NCBI GenBank assembly: GCA_034008185.1
Contig: CM067082.1
Location: 85,497,684-85,561,683, forward strand
Length of the DNA: 64,000 bases
DNA from: Gorsachius magnificus
Taxonomy: Eukaryota > Chordata > Aves > Pelecaniformes > Ardeidae
Direction of reading: 5' to 3'
In this document: positions 61,365 to 64,000 of the stretch, piece after piece
How the letters are laid out: every line of letters begins with the position of its first letter
Numbering within the stretch: position 1 is the first letter of the stretch
The notes under the pieces: generated by a model
What the model was told of the DNA's origin: nothing
Database searches by the model: none
Seen by the model: the letters and a program-made list of their open reading frames with translations, nothing else
Made by a program: the position numbers and the translations under genes

Positions 61365-63135
61365 CTGTACAGAGATAAAAAATAAGGGAGATGACATCTA
61401 TGGGGTCCCACGTAAGGGAGTCAGAAGAAGGTGCATGCTATATTCCTCACATTAGAAGTGGTAAACTTTTAATGTTGGGGTGAACAATTAATTTTACTGA
61501 TCTTTCTTGTATTTATAAATCCTATTGCATGTTTTACAATTACTTATTTGTGTAATTCTGACAGTAGTCCAGTGTTGTGCAGAACTGAAAGAAATCCTAG
61601 ATCTCCATGCCAAATCATTATTTCTAATATCTTTAAGAACTTTGTTTATCTATTTTTAACACTTGCAGAGAAAATCTGTTTGAAAAATGAGAAATACCAG
61701 ATTTTATTTCAAATGGTAAGGAAACAAATTTCTGAAAAAGCGAGGTAAAATGATCTTTGTAGTGTTTAGTCTTGTTAGGAGTAAAAATAGATGATTGTCA
61801 AATGTTCATCAGTGTTCACTGGTTTCCATGGAACCTTTTTCTGTAAGAAGCAAAATTTTTGGTGTCCTGAACATAGTAGCGCCACTTCACTTATCGACAA
61901 AAGACATCGCATTTCTGCTTTGCAGTACAACTGGAGGCAGTCTAGTATGTGGCATGAAGAGTGTATATTTTTTTTAAAACTCTTCCCAAATTTGCCTCTG
62001 ATACTCAGAATCAATGAAGTGTTGTGTATTCTAAATTTAATGGTCAATTAGGTGGAACTTCCTTTCCCGCTGATATTCTTTTTAATAGGGAGTGAAATTT
62101 CTTTAGCCTTGTCTCATGTATGAACTTCTTGGTAACAACATGAAAGAACTCAGTGCCTGTAAAACCAAGTTGGCCCCCTTATTATAAGAATTATTTATAG
62201 AGATGTTGCAGCAGAAGCTCCAAAATCCTCATTGCAGCTGAAGCCTTCCCTGCTGCGAACTCTTCTCTTCCTTTTGAGTCTCAGAAAAGTGGCAACAATC
62301 CTGTTTCTAGAAGCACATATTTACATTTGAATTGAAAAGTAACTAAAATGTATAACCTATGAAATTGGAGGATTTTTTCCTGAAAAAATATGAAAGTCAT
62401 TCCATTAACTTCAGCAAAGTTAGTCCTGCCTTGTATCAATGTACAAAAGGGCAAAATTCAGCTTTGGTCAGAAATGCCATGTATGTGCTGGTTGGATCTG
62501 TTCTGCTGAAGAAAGAAAATTTTTTTGTTTCCTTTTATCCTAAATAAAAACTTAAAAGATGGCAAATATAAAGGAATAGATCAATACTTCATAACGGTAG
62601 ATCCTGCTTTCCAGAGCTGGTAACTATGTTTATTTCTAATTGAGACCATTTAGCTCTTCTGAAAACTGGTCATTATCTTCAGCCACCTAAACGCACAGGA
62701 CTGATTTACAGACCTATGATATTAAGTATCCGGAGTTTCTATTGATTTCATGTCTGAAAGTTGGGCCTTTTTTATTCAGACGCTAACTGAAGCTAAGTCA
62801 CTAACTTAAAGATCTCTAGCTTGAAAATTTGGCTTGGACTTTTGAATACAAATGTTTTTTTTTAAAGCTGAAATAAAAATGGAGAAACTGGTGTATCCAG
62901 GATTATTTCACTGAATGTCTCAAATAATTCCTCTTGATGACTTTCAGGCAGAGTCCTGCAGTGTTTTAAACAGGTGCATGTGTTGACTTATACGAAAAGT
63001 GTGTCAGGGATACTTCCCAGGGCACAAAACATTTCATGAAAAGTTTGAAAGTATCAACATATTTGAAAATACATCGGAAGAGAACAGGTTTATACAATGC
63101 AGACACTGCTCTGGAGGCTTGTTAATACAGCATTA
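61365..63135. other. No supportable gene
   Basis: AT-rich. Two overlapping open frames at 61791-62051 show no domain. A repeat relic is at 62397-62465. Confidence 0.4.
62397..62465 (-). mobile_element. Relic of the same MITE-like family as 56853-56917
   Basis: CATTCCATTAACTTCAGCAA, AGTTAGTCCTGCCTTGTATC, AATGTAC and GGGCAAAATTCAGC, read in reverse, follow one half of the recalled palindromic family (ccaaattctgccc...ttacacc...ggagtaact...gaagtcaatgga). Diverged, with one half only. Confidence 0.4.
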
Positions 63136-63140
63136 ATGTC
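63136..63140. repeat. Target site duplication, left copy (ATGTC)
   Basis: ATGTC directly precedes the LTR and recurs at 63761-63765 after its last base. Confidence 0.85.
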
Positions 63141-63410
63141 TGTCCTGGTTTAATCTGGGATAGAGTTAATTTTCTTCCTACTAGCTGGCATAGCGCTGTG
63201 TTTTGGATTTAGCAGGAGAATAATGTTGATAACACCCTGATGTTTTAGTTGCTGCTAAGTAGTGCTTACACTAGTCCAGGACTTTTTGGCTTCTCACGCT
63301 CTACCAACTAAGAGGCTGGGGGTGCACAAGAAGCTGGGAGAGGGCACAGCCAGGACAGCTGACCCCAACTGACCAAAGGGCTATTCCAGACCATAGGACA
63401 TCATGCTCAG

Positions 63411-63418
63411 TATATAAA
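63411..63418 (+). promoter_or_regulatory. LTR TATA box
   Basis: TATATAAA, preceded by CATGCTCAG and followed by a C and a G-rich run, in the expected U3 position. This is the segment missing from LTR copy 1. Confidence 0.7.
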
Positions 63419-63550
63419 CTGGGGGGGAGTTGGATGGGGGATAGCAATTGCTGCTTGGGGACGGGCTGGGTGTCGGTCAGTGGGTGGTGAGCAGTTGCAT
63501 CACTTGTTTTTCCTGGGTCCTGTTCCTTGCTCTCTCTCGTGTTGTTTTCC

Positions 63551-63551
<1 letters not shown>

Positions 63552-63596
<45 letters not shown>
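63552..63596 (+). repeat. (TTA)15 microsatellite in LTR copy 2
   Basis: Fifteen uninterrupted TTA units. The matching tract in copy 1 is shorter and interrupted. Confidence 0.95.
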
Positions 63597-63598
<2 letters not shown>

Positions 63599-63760
63599 TT
63601 ATTTCCTTTTATTTCCATTTTAAAACTCTTCTTGTCTCAGCTCATGAGTTTTCTTACTTTTGTTCTTCAGGTTCTCTCTCCCTTCCCACTGTGATGGGGG
63701 GGGGTGGTGAGCAAGCGGCTGTGTAGTGCTTGGTTGCCGACTAGGGTTAAACCATGACAA

Positions 63761-63765
63761 TGTCC
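63761..63765. repeat. Target site duplication, right copy (ATGTC)
   Basis: Same five bases as 63136-63140. Confidence 0.85.
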
Positions 63766-64000
63766 CAAGATTCCATAATTTACAGGCAGACTTTTCAAAA
63801 TATCTGTACCTGATTCCTAAATATTGAAGAGTCAAGGCAAACATTTTCAGGAAAAAAAATGTTGAAACAAGTATGTTGTCTTGAATATCTGCTTCTAGAA
63901 ATAATCAAATGGTTTACATTAAAAGGCTGGTCTCCATGTGTTTCAGGAGGTTTATTTGCCAAGTACTGAATATGCATTTTAAGACTTCTTTAATTTGAAC

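Larger units (their letters stand above)
63141..63760 (+). mobile_element. Solo ERV LTR (ERVL-like), copy 2
   Basis: A 620-bp unit from TGTCCTGGTTTAATCTGGGA to GGGTTAAACCATGACA with flanking 5-bp duplications ATGTC. It is the same family and orientation as the LTR at 5035-5644. It keeps a TATATAAA box at 63411, about 270 bp from the start, so U3 is mostly intact. It also has a pure TTA array at 63552-63596 and a G run near 63698. No internal viral sequence adjoins it, so it is a solo LTR. The intact duplication shows that both sides are original. Confidence 0.92.

Overview
The window looks like avian nuclear DNA from a gene-poor, AT-leaning region. I base this on its repeats. There are several CR1 LINE fragments in both orientations, three long terminal repeats of endogenous retrovirus families common in bird genomes, and only a few very old SINE/MITE-like relics. 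I saw no mammalian-type SINEs. No bacterial-style operon, tRNA, rRNA or CRISPR array was seen. Retroviral sequence is limited to LTRs, with no gag/pol/env reading frame visible.

Layout: 1-777 is the 5' part of a reverse-strand ERV LTR cut by the window edge. A solo LTR with a 5-bp target duplication lies at 5035-5644, and a second of the same family at 63141-63760. CR1 LINE pieces lie at about 8866-9362 (+), 27011-28140 (-), 37165-38190 (+) and 45150-45440 (-). An older CR1/L3-type piece is at 54340-54860 (-). Relics of ancient amniote elements are at about 36678-36800, 53661-53770, 56853-56917 and 62397-62465. A CpG island at about 16060-16860 is the one clear promoter. It holds a first coding exon on the reverse strand (16340-16401) encoding an arginine-rich, mitochondrial-presequence-like N-terminus. 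I could not name the gene or find its later exons, which probably lie at lower coordinates or left of the window.

Between 43.6 and 61.4 kb the reverse strand has a few open segments bounded by plausible splice sites (43677-43926, 46638-46817, 49063-49259, 61240-61364). The 49.1 and 46.7 kb segments are phase-compatible and end in a stop codon with a polyadenylation signal about 290 bp further on, so they may be the last two exons of a reverse-strand gene. I recognise none of these proteins and they could be chance open frames. Next to the 49.1 kb segment is a ~193-bp imperfect palindrome (48834-49026) with a perfect 14-bp centre, the most unusual structure in the window.

The remainder is intron or intergenic sequence in which I see no supportable gene. 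I found no clear evidence of a new multi-gene system. The most useful leads are the large hairpin, the candidate reverse-strand exons, the CpG-island exon without an identified gene, and a second CpG-enriched segment at 52.7-53.1 kb.
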